The translations under genes were made by a program, and so were the position numbers. This document shows positions 11,524 through 22,955 of a stretch of 64,000 nucleotides of DNA, piece after piece; position 1 is the stretch's first letter; each line of letters begins with the position of its first letter. The notes under the pieces are model-generated. The model was not told where the DNA came from. It made no database searches and saw only the letters and a program-made list of their open reading frames with translations. This DNA is from Bromus sterilis (taxonomy: Eukaryota > Streptophyta > Magnoliopsida > Poales > Poaceae): positions 218,705,501 to 218,769,500 of the forward strand of contig OX465596.1 in assembly GCA_950022295.1 (NCBI GenBank). Reading direction: 5' to 3'.

Positions 11524-14500
11524 TGTCGGGACCTGGGGTTAGCGTATGTAATTCCAGTCACGATACAATCACATGGAGAGCCGAGAGCCGTACCCACTTG
11601 TCTAAGCAGACAAGGCCAAGCACAGAACGCTCTCGGAAAGCATCAAACGTGAGGGGCATCCCATCCAGGCCGGATGATGAACTGAGATGGGTCCTCAACG
11701 TCCGCTCACAAGTCTAAATGCTTATGGGTGGTGAATCCCATACTCATAGACAAGTCGCCTCAACCATGTTATCGATTGGATCCTAACTCTTACATAGACT
11801 TACTCCAGCCCGATCACTTAGTCGGGGTCTAGGACGGGCTCGATCATACAACAAAGTGTGCACGTGGCAGAGCCACGAGCAATCACATCGTGATGTCCCA
11901 AGCTGCGCACATCTAAGGGCCACTTGGTGTATAAAAGACCGCCAGCCAGATCACAACTAAGGTCTCGAAAACCCATACTAAGACATGCATGTTATAATCA
12001 TACACGCATCACACATGTCTAGTATGAACAGTAGGTATCATCACATAACTCTACAAGTACTCTTTATTGATATACACATAGAGCATACAAAGATCACATG
12101 TCTGTGATCAACATTACATCATACAACGGAAGCAAATTAGGTCTGAGTACAGACAAGTTTAACAAATGGCTTAGAGAAGCCTTGTAAACATACATGCCCA
12201 TCCAAGAGGGACCAGACTACTGTCTGGAACTATACTACCAAGGTCAACGTCGACCTTTAGTCGGTGACTCCATCGGGGTCTGGGTTTCCATCTAAAACAT
12301 AGAATAAGAAAACGTGAGTACAAAGTCGTACTCAGCAAAACTTACATCAGATCTATACTACTCATGCTCAAGTATCAAGGTAAAGGAGGTGGGGTTTCAT
12401 CATGCAGAAGTGCCAGCTTTGACTTGGCTAGTCCTGTACTACGAGTACCAGACTTGAGGTAAGAAGCGTACACGAGTCCACTACAAGTCTCCAAACAATA
12501 CACCACTATGGTTACTTCCTCGACTTCCCCACGAGGAAGCCCACCATAGCACTCACGCTTATCTTGCGGATTTTATAAGTATCCATTCAAGTTATATATT
12601 GATCAAGTAGAGGTCTCCAAGTAGTCCATAACCGCGGACACGGCTATTCTAATAGTTCATTAACCCTGCAGGGGTGTACATCTTCACACGCGTGTCATCA
12701 CTTATCGCCTCGTTCTCGTCACCCTTCAAGCGGGTGTCGGACGTGGATGAAACCATGGCACTAACCTCACATCACCTTCTCTAATCCAGGAGTCGACTAC
12801 CTGAGTTTGGCACCGCTCGAGAGTCTGGCTGGTTCCACGAAACGGACACAGATAATGTAAGGGACCGAGACGCCACCTCTGCCAGATGGTTTCACTGCCT
12901 CACAAGTCCACCCACATATCTATATGATGCAACCTTTTCTTCATTCTTTTTCTATGCACATGCCAAATGGAAAGCCCGAATCTATTGTGACTCCTGGACT
13001 GGATCGGGTACGTAAAGAGGCCAAACGGGGTTCCCATAAAACCCTACATGTGGTCATACTCTTTGTCTTGGATCACAAAACAGGAACTCGAGGCCTAGGG
13101 CAGTGTTCAACGAGACAACCCACTGTGTACTCCTACACAGCCTCTCATCGTTCACCTTTGCTTAGGGTGGATTCACCAACACGTTATCATCAGCATCACT
13201 GTGTTCATTCCATCCCGACTCACAATCATAACATCCCCATGGTATCACTAAGCAGCAAAAGCAGTAACAATTGTAGGGGCCACATGCTCATCAGTCAACT
13301 CCTAAATCTGCTAGGATTGTGGTTTGCTTAATAAGGTGACAAAATGATAGGTCATGCATTGGAATGGGTTCAACTATGCGAAAGAACGGGTCTCGGTGAT
13401 CTCCTAAACATGCATAAGCGAGACTGAGAGGGAAATAGGATTTTATAGACATGATCAATGGGGTTTGCTTGCCTTGCTGACGATACACGGGGTTTACTGA
13501 TCTTCTTCTTCGTCGGGGGTGATCACCGTCTCGGAGGAACTGTTATCGGCACAATCATCAACAACAGGGGGGGGCAACATTGTAATAGGATGCACAAGCA
13601 CATGATATAGTTTACCATTATGTGAATGCTACTGATTTGTGGCACATTTGATTTAAATGAAGTGTATTGCATTTGAAATGCAAATTCAAACTCCACATAT
13701 GAATTTCAATTTTAACCAAATTGCATTTGAAAAAGTTTGATCATTTGAAACCATGTGATCATGTGTGTGATATGCTTCTGAAGTTAAGGTGATCATGTTT
13801 TCATTGTAATGGTTAAAATTTGAATTGCATTGGAATTAAATTTGAATTAATTCCAATTAAGCCAAATAGCAAAAGCTACTGGTCCCATTTTAAATTCAAC
13901 CCAAACATGGTTGAAAGTTGCATATTTGGATAGATAATTTTGTGCTGATCATTTTTCATATATTATTTGTCCAATTTGGAGTTAATATGAATTTTCTATG
14001 ATTTTTCAAAGTTTAGCTAATTTTCTGCATTTTCTGGATTATTCTGATTTCTTATAATTCTATTTAATTCCTTTTATTTTTATTGCGTCAGCATGAGGTC
14101 ATGCTGACGTGGGGGGGAGGACTCTGACCAGTGGGCCAGCCTTGTCAGTGGCTCAGGGGTTAACCCCTTTTTATTTAATTTAAACTGAGGGGTTAGGGGG
14201 CTGTGGGTCCCACTATCAGTGCGTGCGGGGTGGGTTAGTGGGTGATTAGCTTAGGTTAGGGGGGGGCTTAATGGCGGACGCCGCCGGAGACTCCTCTGCT
14301 TGCCGGAGCACTGCCGGAATGAGCTAGAGGCCACGGGAGGGCACGGTTCTTGCGCCAAAACATCGCCCGTGATCGTCCGCAACGAGGGGTGCAGGTTGGG
14401 GGACTTGGGGAGGGTTGTGGCCACGGCGGCGTCGAAGTTTTGCGGCGGCCGACCACTGCCTCTAACGAAGACGATGATGCAGCGCACGAGATGGAGCACG

Positions 14501-15226
14501 GATAGGCCGGGGTGGAAGGGAAGCTCACCAGGAGCAGTATGAGCAGCTCGGCGGGGCCGGAGAGGGCTTGGTGCCGGAGCAATTGCTCGCCGGAGGTCTC
14601 GGTAGCCACGGCGAATCCTTGACGCTGGCGGTGTCTCCGGTTCATCTCGAGTTCGAGCGGTGCTTCAGCTTGACGAAGACGACCTCGGGGCGTCTAGTGG
14701 ACAAGGTTGCGAAGCTCCAGGGGCACGGTGGCCACGCAAACGGTCGACGGCGGCGAGTTTGGTTTCTCAAATAATTTTACATTCTTGTTTAATTCTTCTT
14801 CTTTTCTTTTTCTGTATTTTTTTGTTGTGCCTAGAATTAAATACCTAGGCAATTTAATAAAATGCCCAAATAATTTTATAAATCCTAGGTGACCAGTAGC
14901 TAGCCACATATAGAATTTGGACATTTTTGAAATTCAATATATTTTGAATTTCAATTCAAATAGGGTCAAATTTAATTTCCAGGGCACCTTTTGAATTTTT
15001 GAATATTCCATGGGCATGGGAATGAACCCAAACCACTTTTAAAATGATCATCATCATTTAAAGGAATTTTCCAAATATTCAAATGGTTTTTGGAAAAATA
15101 TTTTTATCTGGCCATTTGATTTAATTTCTCAGGGCTTTTCTTTTCCCCATTTTTTTTCTCTTTGAATTTTTCACATGATGCAAAGGAACTCAAACCCAAG
15201 TACTTGCCTAAATTGGGGTTGTGACA
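11524..15226 (-). repeat. RLG-A2 5' LTR (right side)
   Basis: It matches 4063-7993 closely. The main difference is at 14769-14781, where about 250 bases of the left copy (7299-7546) are replaced by a short AT-rich filler. The minus-strand poly(A) signal AATAAA is intact at 12063-12068. The right end is GTTGTGACA, followed by the CCCGG target duplication. Confidence 0.92.
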
Positions 15227-17942
15227 CCCGGTTAATTAACCCCAAACCACCCCCCTAATCCCCCCCTCGAGTCCATGAAAGTGGGGCCCCCAGCCCTAAT
15301 GAACCCTCTGTTAAGTTAACAGAGAGGGGATTAACCCCACTGAGACTTACAGGGTGGACCCACATGTCGGCCCCCCCATTGATTTCATGCTGATGCAGTG
15401 ATGACGCAATAATCCCTTTTACAGATTAAAAGAAATCCAGAAAATTCCAGAAAAGGCTTTAAACTTGGAAATTCAATAACTAATTCATTTTAACTCCAAA
15501 TTGGACAAATAATATGTCTAAAATTATCAGAAAAATACAAGGATTATGAATATGCAACTTGTTTCTATGTTTGAACATTTTCAAATGCGTTAACAGTAGC
15601 AAACATGCATGTGGATCCTTTTCAAATTCAAATTTGAAGTGAATTTGCAACACACTTCTTTTGAATGAATTCATCCACACATCAGAGACATTACTTCAAC
15701 TATACCACCTCACTTCATGATCAAAATTTTCAAATGAACTTTCATGCATTCAAATGCATTTGAAATTCATCGGTAAATCAAATGGAGTTTGAATTTGCAT
15801 TTCAAATGCAATATACTCCTTTTAAATAGAATGCTCAACACATCAGTACCATGAACATCACCATTACAATCTTATTCATGTGATTGTGCATTTTACATTA
15901 TGTTGATCCTATGATTGTCATGTTACTGATTGACGTGCAACCGGAATCGGAGGCCACCCCCTTCGTTGAAGACCCCGTGACTGAACCCCGTCAGCAAGGC
16001 AAGCAAACCCCCATTGATCATGTCTATAAAATCCCACTTCCCTCTCATGTCTCGCTTATGCATTGTTTAGGATGATCACCATGATAATGTTTCTACCGCA
16101 TAGTTGAACCCATATCTTTTGCATGACCTATCATCTTGTCACAGTAGTAAGCAAACCACAATCCTAGCAGATGTAGGAGTTGGTTGATATCATGTGGCCC
16201 CTGCAACTGTTACTTCTTATTGCATGCTTAGAGTTTACAATGAGGATGTTTTTGATGTGAGTCGGGATGATAGTGAACATGGTGTTGATGAAAGTGAAAC
16301 TGTGTTGGTGAATCTACCCTAATACAAGGTGAATGATGAGAGGCTGTGTAGGAGTACACAGTGGGTTGTCTCGTTGAACACCGCCCTAAGCCCGAGTTCT
16401 TGTGTGGTGATCCAAGACGAAGAGTACTACCACATGTTGGGCACATGGACCCCCGCTCAACCTACTAACTCACCCCTTCTCAGTTCAATGAGTCGCATTA
16501 GTTCGGAGTTCTGGTAGGTCTGTGGCACGGTCTGCGAAGTGGAAGAACGGCTATTCAGACCGGCTTGGGACCCTGCACACATCTTCTGGGACCACATCGG
16601 TAAACCGGCCAGGTTGACGATGTGGATTCCAGCCCAGATAGGCGTCTCCATTGAATTTGAGTTGGCTGTGAGGTAAAAGTTGTGGGAATTATCCTCGCCG
16701 GCACCTCTTGAACGGTGTCGAGTACAAAGGCGGTAACTGATAGTTTCATGTGTGTAGAAGTACACCCCTGCAGGGTTAACAAAACTGTTCGAATAGCCGC
16801 GTCCGCGGTTAAGGACTACTTGGAGAGCTGTGCTCTATTATTAGACAACTTGAACTAGATACTTCTAAAACTCGCAAGATAAGCGTGAGTGCTATGGTGT
16901 GCTTCTCGTGGGGAAGTCGAGGAAGTAACCATAGTGGTGTAATTGGTTGAAGAGATGTAGTGGAATCGTGTACGCTTCTTACCTCAAGTCTGGTACTCGC
17001 AGTTCAGGACTAGCCAAGTCAAAGCTGGCACTTCTGCAAGTGAAACCCCACCTCCCTTTACCTTGATACATATGCATGAGTAGTATAGCTCCTATGTAAG
17101 TCTTGCTGAGTACGATTTTGTACTCACGTTTGCTTAATCTATGTTTTAGATGAACCCACCGACCCCGATGGTGACTTCTACCTGAAGCTCGAAGATTGAA
17201 GACTCAGACCAAGACCAAGCTAGTGTAGTCCCAGTTAGACGACTGGTTCCCTCGTGGAGGGCTTGTTTTTAGAAAAGGCTTCTCTAAGCCATTTGTTAAA
17301 CTTCTCTGTACTCAGACCTACTTTGCTTCCGCTTGTCTGTTGTAATGTTGGATCACATGCTTGTGATCTCTGTGTGCACTCTGTAAGAGTTATCAATAAA
17401 GTATATACTTTGTAGAGAATTGCAATGATACCTGCTGTTCATACAAGGCATGTGTGCTGCGTGTATGTTTATAACATGCATGTCTTAGTATGGGTTTTCG
17501 AGACCTTAGTTGTGATATGGCTGGCGGTCTTTTATACACCAAGTGGCCCTTAGATGTGCGCAGCTTGGGGAATCGCGATGCGATTGTTCGAGACTCTGTC
17601 TCGTGCACACTTTCATGTATGATCGAGCCCGCCCTAGACCCCGACTAAGTGATCGGGCTGGAGTAAGTCTATGTAAGGGTTATAATACAATCGATAGTAT
17701 GGTTGAGGCGACTTGTCTATGAGTATGGGGGTTCAACACCCATATCATTTAGACTTGTGTGCGGACGATGAGGTCCCATTTCAGTTGATCATCCGGCCTG
17801 GATGGGATGCCCCTCACGTTCGATGCTTTCTGAGAACGTTCTGTGCTTGGCCTTGTCTTCTTAGACAAGTGGGTACGGTTCTCGGCTCTCCATATGATTG
17901 TGTTGTAGCGAGGCTTGCATACGCTAACCCCGGGTCCCGAGA
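15227..17942 (+). repeat. RLG-A1 5' LTR, second part
   Basis: The LTR resumes with CCCGG, the second target duplication copy, and matches 24052-26765. It carries the palindromic module (16761-16835), the GAGTAC hairpin (17108-17125) and a poly(A) signal AATAAA at 17395-17400. The terminal CA is mutated to GA at 17941-17942. Short ORFs here are not conserved between copies. Confidence 0.9.
17395..17400 (+). terminator. Poly(A) signal in the RLG-A1 5' LTR
   Basis: AATAAA follows a TTGTAATG element about 50 bases upstream, the usual plant arrangement. The same signal is at 26218-26223 in the 3' LTR, at 63626-63631 in A3 and on the minus strand at 12063-12068 in A2. Its place, about 550 bases before the LTR end, implies an R region more than 2 kb long. 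Confidence 0.6.
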
Positions 17943-17946
17943 GGCT

Positions 17947-17958
17947 TGGTATCAGAGC
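17947..17958 (+). other. RLG-A1 primer binding site (tRNA-Met type)
   Basis: TGGTATCAGAGC lies four bases after the end of the 5' LTR. Confidence 0.95.
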
Positions 17959-18415
17959 AGTACTGACTGTAGGATTATCAGCCTTGGCCGAAGTCGAGTC
18001 TAGCCTTCTATAGTTATATAGTTACTCTGGGTATATAAGGGAACAATGTAAGGCTTCTTTTTCTCCTTACCCTCATCGTTCTGAGTTCTGAGTCACCCTC
18101 ATCTTATTCTACGGGAAGATAGGACTACGCTCATCTATGTCTTACTAGAACATTTCGGTGATTGCCTCCTTATAAACGTAGGATTGTCGTGGATGTCCAG
18201 AGTCTTCGTGTTTTGAGTTCCTTGAGGAAGTTCTGTCCAATCTCCTCGAGGTTGTCTTGTTTTCCATCCCGGTGTAGCCGTTATGCTGCCGGAATTATCC
18301 CGTGTTTCTTTGAATCATTGCCTTTGCATTATAGTCTTCTCCTTCTGAAATCATATCCTTTTATCCTTGCCTCCATCGTACAACCTGTTCTAATTGTTTA
18401 TTTTTATCACACAGG
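17959..18415 (+). other. RLG-A1 leader before gag
   Basis: This 457-base stretch lies between the primer site and the gag ATG. It is T-rich with short frames only. It would contain the packaging signal, but I cannot point to one. Confidence 0.6.
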
Positions 18416-19744
18416 ATGTCAGGTGGAACTCGTAGTGCTGTTCTTCGGAATCGAGACCGTGATCGGAATCGAAATGATGATGAACCTCCACCACCGCCTT
18501 TTGCGGCGGAAATGATGATGGAAGCCGAGCGGAATAGACGTGATCAAACACGCCTTCTGGAGCTCATCGAGCAGAATACCGCCCACCATCGTAATGTGGT
18601 GGTCAGCATTCAGGACTTCATCCTCCTCAAGCCACCGGTATTCCGATGTTCTTCTGAGCCCCTTGAAGCTGATGATTGGCTCTGTTCCATCGAGCGTAAG
18701 CTTGATACTGCACATGTTGCTCCCGATGACCGAGTAGTTTTCGCGGTATACTTCTTGGAAGGTGCTGCTCTTCAGTGGTGGGAGAACTATGTTGCAATGC
18801 AGCCAGATGGTCACGTAGTGACTTGGAAAGAGTTCTGTGTTGCCTTTCGAGGGTACCACATTCTAGATCAGTTGATGGAGTGCAAGAAGGAAGAGTTCTG
18901 CAATCTGAATCAAGGAGAGATGTCCTTTCATGAGTATGTGAGGGAATTTAACCGTCTTGCTCGTTATGCCCAAGATGAGATCACCACCGATGCCAGAAAG
19001 CAGGCAAGGTTCCGCAAGGGACTTAGCCCCATCCTTTGTCATGATCTCAACCTCATCGAATTTGCCACCTTTGAGGATTTAGTCAACAGATCCTTCAGAG
19101 CTGAGCATGGCAATGAAATTTTCGAGAAGTCTCGCAAGCATGCTCTTGAGCTTGCCCCTTCTTCCAGTTCACGCCCTCGGAAGCGCATGATCTGGATTCC
19201 TAACAGTTTGTTTCCCCAAAACAACCCACCGAGGCCATCCCTTGTGCCGCCTCGTCCACCAGCTCCACCAAATAACCCAGCTCCCCGCACTATCTTTGGA
19301 GCCTGCTTTAGATGTGGCCAGCCTGGTCACTATTCTCGTGAGTGCCCCGTCAGTCAGAATGCTCCACCCCATGCCAAAGGAAACCCCACTGTTCGTGACA
19401 AACCACCCCCGAAGGTTCCCACCACCAAGCCTTTCACTTCTACAAATCTTGGACGTGTGAACCAAATCTCTGTTGAGGAGACTGATAGTACTTCTGACGT
19501 CATTCTTGGTACGCTCCCAGTAAATTTTGTTCCCACTTCTGTTCTTTTCGACCCAGGAGCATCTCACTCATTCATGTCGGAGAGTTATGCACTTTGGCAT
19601 GAGATATCCTTTGATGAAATGTTCACCCCAATGATCATTCAAACTCCTGGTTCCAAGTGGCAAACTAATAGAGTAAGCCATGGTAATCAAATTGCAATTG
19701 AGGGTTTAGTATTCCTTGGTTCTCTTATAGCCCTCAAGTCTTGA
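18416..19744 (+). pseudogene. RLG-A1 gag and start of protease
   Basis: The 442-residue frame starts at an ATG followed by an Arg/Asp/Asn-rich stretch. The capsid-like gag domain lies at about residues 60-240 and contains a WWENYVAMQPDGHVVTW stretch. A Pro-rich linker and a CCHC zinc knuckle (CFRCGQPGHYSREC, about residues 297-310) bind RNA. The protease begins near residue 365. Its active-site triad reads Asp-Pro-Gly at 19550-19558, where retroviral-type proteases have Asp-Ser-Gly or Asp-Thr-Gly. The frame ends with TGA at 19742-19744, before the ILGM motif, and a one-base insertion near 19770 shifts the rest. Confidence 0.88.
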
Positions 19745-21281
19745 GACATTGATGTCATCCTTGGTATGGAATTGGTTATCAAGACAACATGCTTTTCTTG
19801 ATTGTAAATCCAAGTCAGTTGGACTTACACATCCTTCAGGCCAGACAATAGCTTACTCCTCACCAAGAACAAGAACCCAGGTGCATTCTTTGAATGTGCT
19901 TCCCCTTCCCGACCTTGAAGATGTTCCGGTGGTTCGTGACTTCCCGGATGTCTTTCCTGAAGAGCTGCCGGGCATGCCACCCGACAGATGTGTAGAGTTC
20001 ATAGTGGATCTTGCCCCAGGAACCGCACCAATTTCTAGACGCCCATTCAAAATGGCCCCACGTGAGTTAGCTGAGCTTAAAACCCAACTGGAAGCTTTGT
20101 TGGGAAAAGGCTTCATCCGCCCTAGCTCATCGCCATGGGGTTGCCCCGTTCTATTCATAACGAAGAAAGATGGAACAGAAAGGATGTGCGTAGACTATCG
20201 CCCACTAAATTTAGCGACGATAAAGAACAAATACCCACTTCCCAGGATCAATGATCTTTATGATGAACTTGCAGGATCCTCTGTCTTCTCCAAGATGGAT
20301 TTGAGATTAGGGTATCATCAAATCAAAATCCGAAACGAGGACATCCCAAAAACGGCTTTTACTACTCGTTATGGTCTTTAGGAGTACACCGTCATGTCCT
20401 AGTGTTTAACCAATGCCCCTGCCACTTTCTCACGCATGATGAATTCTATCTTCATGGAGTACTTAGATAAATTTGTTGTGGTTTATCTCGATGACATTCT
20501 CATCTACTCGAAGAACGAAGAAGAACATGCCGAACACCTAAGGCTGGTATTGATGAAACTTAGAGAGCATTGCCTGTATGCTAAATTCTCCAAGTGTGAA
20601 TTTTGGCTACCAGAAGTGACCTACTTAGGCCACATGATTTCTGCAAAAGGCATTGCTGTGAATCCCGAGAGAGTTCAGGCCGTCCTTGACTGGACTACAC
20701 CTGAATTGGTTAAGCAAGTTAGGAGTTTTCTTGGCCTAGCCAACTATTGCCGTCGCTTCGTCGAGAACTTGTCTAAAGTTGCAAAGCCTCTTACTGAACT
20801 CCTCAAGAAAGATAAGAAATTCCTATGGACTCACAAGTGCGAGGAAAGATTTCAAGAGCTAAAAAGAAGATTGACTTCTGCACCCGTACTTGCGCCTCCA
20901 GACAATAAAAAGGATTTCGAGATCTATTGTGACGCATCACGACAAGGGTTAGTATGCATACTTCTGCAAGATCGACATGTGGTAGCTTATGCTTCACGCC
21001 AGTTGCGGCCACATGAAGAGAACTATCCTACCCACGATCTTGAACTCGCTGCCGTAGTTCATGCCCTAACAACTTGGCGACATTTCCTCCTTGGTAATCG
21101 TTGTGAGATCTATTCCGACCACCAAAGCCTCAAATACATATTCACCCAGCCAGATCTTAACCTCAGGCAAAGACACTGGATTGATTTGATAAAAGATTAG
21201 GACGTAGGAATTTCTTACACCCCAGGAAAAGCCAATGTCATCGCCGATGCACTAAGTCGTAAGTCGTATTGTAACAACCTC
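19745..21281 (+). pseudogene. RLG-A1 protease end, reverse transcriptase and RNase H
   Basis: After the frameshift near 19770 the frame is constant through reverse transcriptase and RNase H. Motifs include the DVFPEELPGMPP linker, VDYRPLNLATIKNKYPLP, MDLRLGYHQIKIR, and the catalytic Tyr-Leu-Asp-Asp at 20484-20495. RNase H shows YCDASRQGL, ELAAVVHAL, SDHQSLKY and ADALSRK. In-frame stops lie at 20379-20381 and 20400-20402, inside a motif required for catalysis, and at 21198-21200. The enzyme copies element RNA into DNA inside virus-like particles. This copy is dead. Confidence 0.9.
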
Positions 21282-22955
21282 ATGTTACAACAGTATCAAC
21301 CACTTCTTCAGGAGGAATTTCGAAAACTCAATCTCGAGATTGTTCCTCATGGCTATCTTTCTACCTTGGTGGCGAAACCAACCCTTGAGGATAAAATCAT
21401 AGCCGCCCAGAAACGTGATAGTGGTATTCGAGAGATCAAGAATAACATTGCTAGCGGAGTTGCTAAATGTTTCTCCATAAATGATCAAGGTGTTATTTTC
21501 TTTGGGACTCGATTGGTTGTACCACGAAAACACAATCTTAGGAGGCTAATCCTCAAAGAAGCTCATGACACTCCCCTCTCAATTCATCCTGGTAGCACAA
21601 AGATGTACCGAGACCTACGCCAGAGATTTTGGTGGACTAGGATGAAGAGAGAAATTGCTAAGTTCATTGCCGAATGTGATGTTTGTCGTCGCATTAAGGC
21701 CGAACATCAAAGACCTGCTGGCACTCTTCAACCTTTTCCTATTCCAGAGTGGAAATGGGACAAAGTCGGTATGGACTTCATCACCGGCTTTCCAAAAACC
21801 CAGAAAGGAAACGATGCCATCTTCGTTGTCATAGATAGGCTTTCCAAAGTTGCTCACTTCCTTCCAGTTCGCGAGTCTATAACTGCTAGCCAGTTAGCGG
21901 ACTTGTACGTCTCTAGAATTGTATCCCTTCGCGGTGTTCCTTTGGAAATCAATTCTGATCGTGGTAGCCTTTTCACCTCTAGATTTTGGGGAAGCTTCCA
22001 ACATGCTATGGGAACTCATCTCTCCTTTAGTACAGCTTTCCATCCTCAATCTAGTGGTCAAGTCGAAAGGGTTAACCAAATTCTTGAAGACATGCTCAGA
22101 GCTTGTGTTATCTCATTCGGAAAGAATTGGGAGAAGTCTCTTCCATTTGCCGAATTTTCTTATAACAATAGTTTCCAATCTAGTCTGAACATGGCTCCTT
22201 TTGAACTCCTTTATGGACGACGATGTCGAACACCACTAAACTGGTCAGAAACCGGTGAAAGACAATTCTTTGGACCGGACATGATCAAGGGAGCAGAAGA
22301 GCAAGTTCGCATTGTTCGTGATCAATTGAAAGCAGACCAGTCTCGTCAGAAAAGCTACTATGATCGTCATCATAGGCAAGAAAGCTACAATATGGATGAG
22401 AAGGCTTACCTTCGGGTTACTCCTCTGAAGGGAACCCAAAGATTCGGTATCAAATGCAAGTTGGCCCCAGGTTACATTGGACCTTTCCGCATTCTTGCTA
22501 AACATGGAGAAGTTGCCTACCAACTAGAACTACCCCCGCACCTTTCCCGAGTACATGATGTATTCCATGTGTCACAACTCAGGCGTTGCTTCAAGGACCC
22601 CATCCGCGAAGTCGACCATGAAACGCTTGATCTCCAAGATGACCTTTCTTATCGAGAGTACCCTGTTCGTATTCTTGATTCAGCAGAGCGTGTCACTCGC
22701 CGAAAGAAGATCAAGTTTCTGAAAGTTCAGTGGTCTCATCACTCAGAGAAAGAAGCCACGTGGGAAAGAGAAGACTGTCTCAGTACAGAGTACCCCTCCT
22801 TCCTCCCGCAGACTTCTGAATCTCGGGACGAGATTATTTTGAGTGGGGGCGAGTTGTCACAACACCAAGTTAGGTATGTGCTAGGATTAGCAAGTCCCTT
22901 TGCATCATGTGAAATTTTCAAAAGAAATCGAAATGGGAGAGAGAACACCCCCTAA
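21282..22955 (+). pseudogene. RLG-A1 integrase with C-terminal chromodomain
   Basis: This is an open frame of 557 codons in the same frame as reverse transcriptase. The zinc-binding HHCC domain ends in CDVC. The catalytic Asp-Asp-Glu triad is visible in GMDFITGFP, NSDRGSLF and GQVERVNQ. The GPF/RILAK region follows and then a chromodomain (YPVRILDSAE to EATWERED). Chromodomains of this group direct insertion to marked chromatin. The last 33 codons run through the polypurine tract into the 3' LTR. RLG-A2 stops earlier because it has one more C in a run near 22792-22796. The frame is intact from 21282 on but is cut off from the rest of pol by an upstream stop. Confidence 0.9.
22840..22854 (+). 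other. RLG-A1 polypurine tract
   Basis: GAGTGGGGGCGAGT-like sequence ends directly at the TGTCAC start of the 3' LTR. The same tract lies at 7994-8009 on the minus strand in RLG-A2. Confidence 0.8.

Larger units (their letters stand above)
4063..15226 (-). mobile_element. RLG-A2: minus-strand Gypsy element lacking gag and protease
   Basis: It has two LTRs (4063-7993 and 11524-15226), a 3.5 kb internal region, a primer site, pol and a polypurine tract, all on the minus strand. CCCGG flanks both ends. It is a relative of RLG-A1 with a diverged LTR. The internal region is about 1.4 kb shorter than that of RLG-A1, because gag and protease are missing between the leader and reverse transcriptase. 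The two LTRs are nearly identical apart from one large deletion, so the insertion is young compared with its surroundings. Confidence 0.93.

Noticed and set aside
17941..17960. tRNA gene fragment
   Set aside because: The tRNA-like bases are only the 12-base primer binding site of the element; no cloverleaf is possible.
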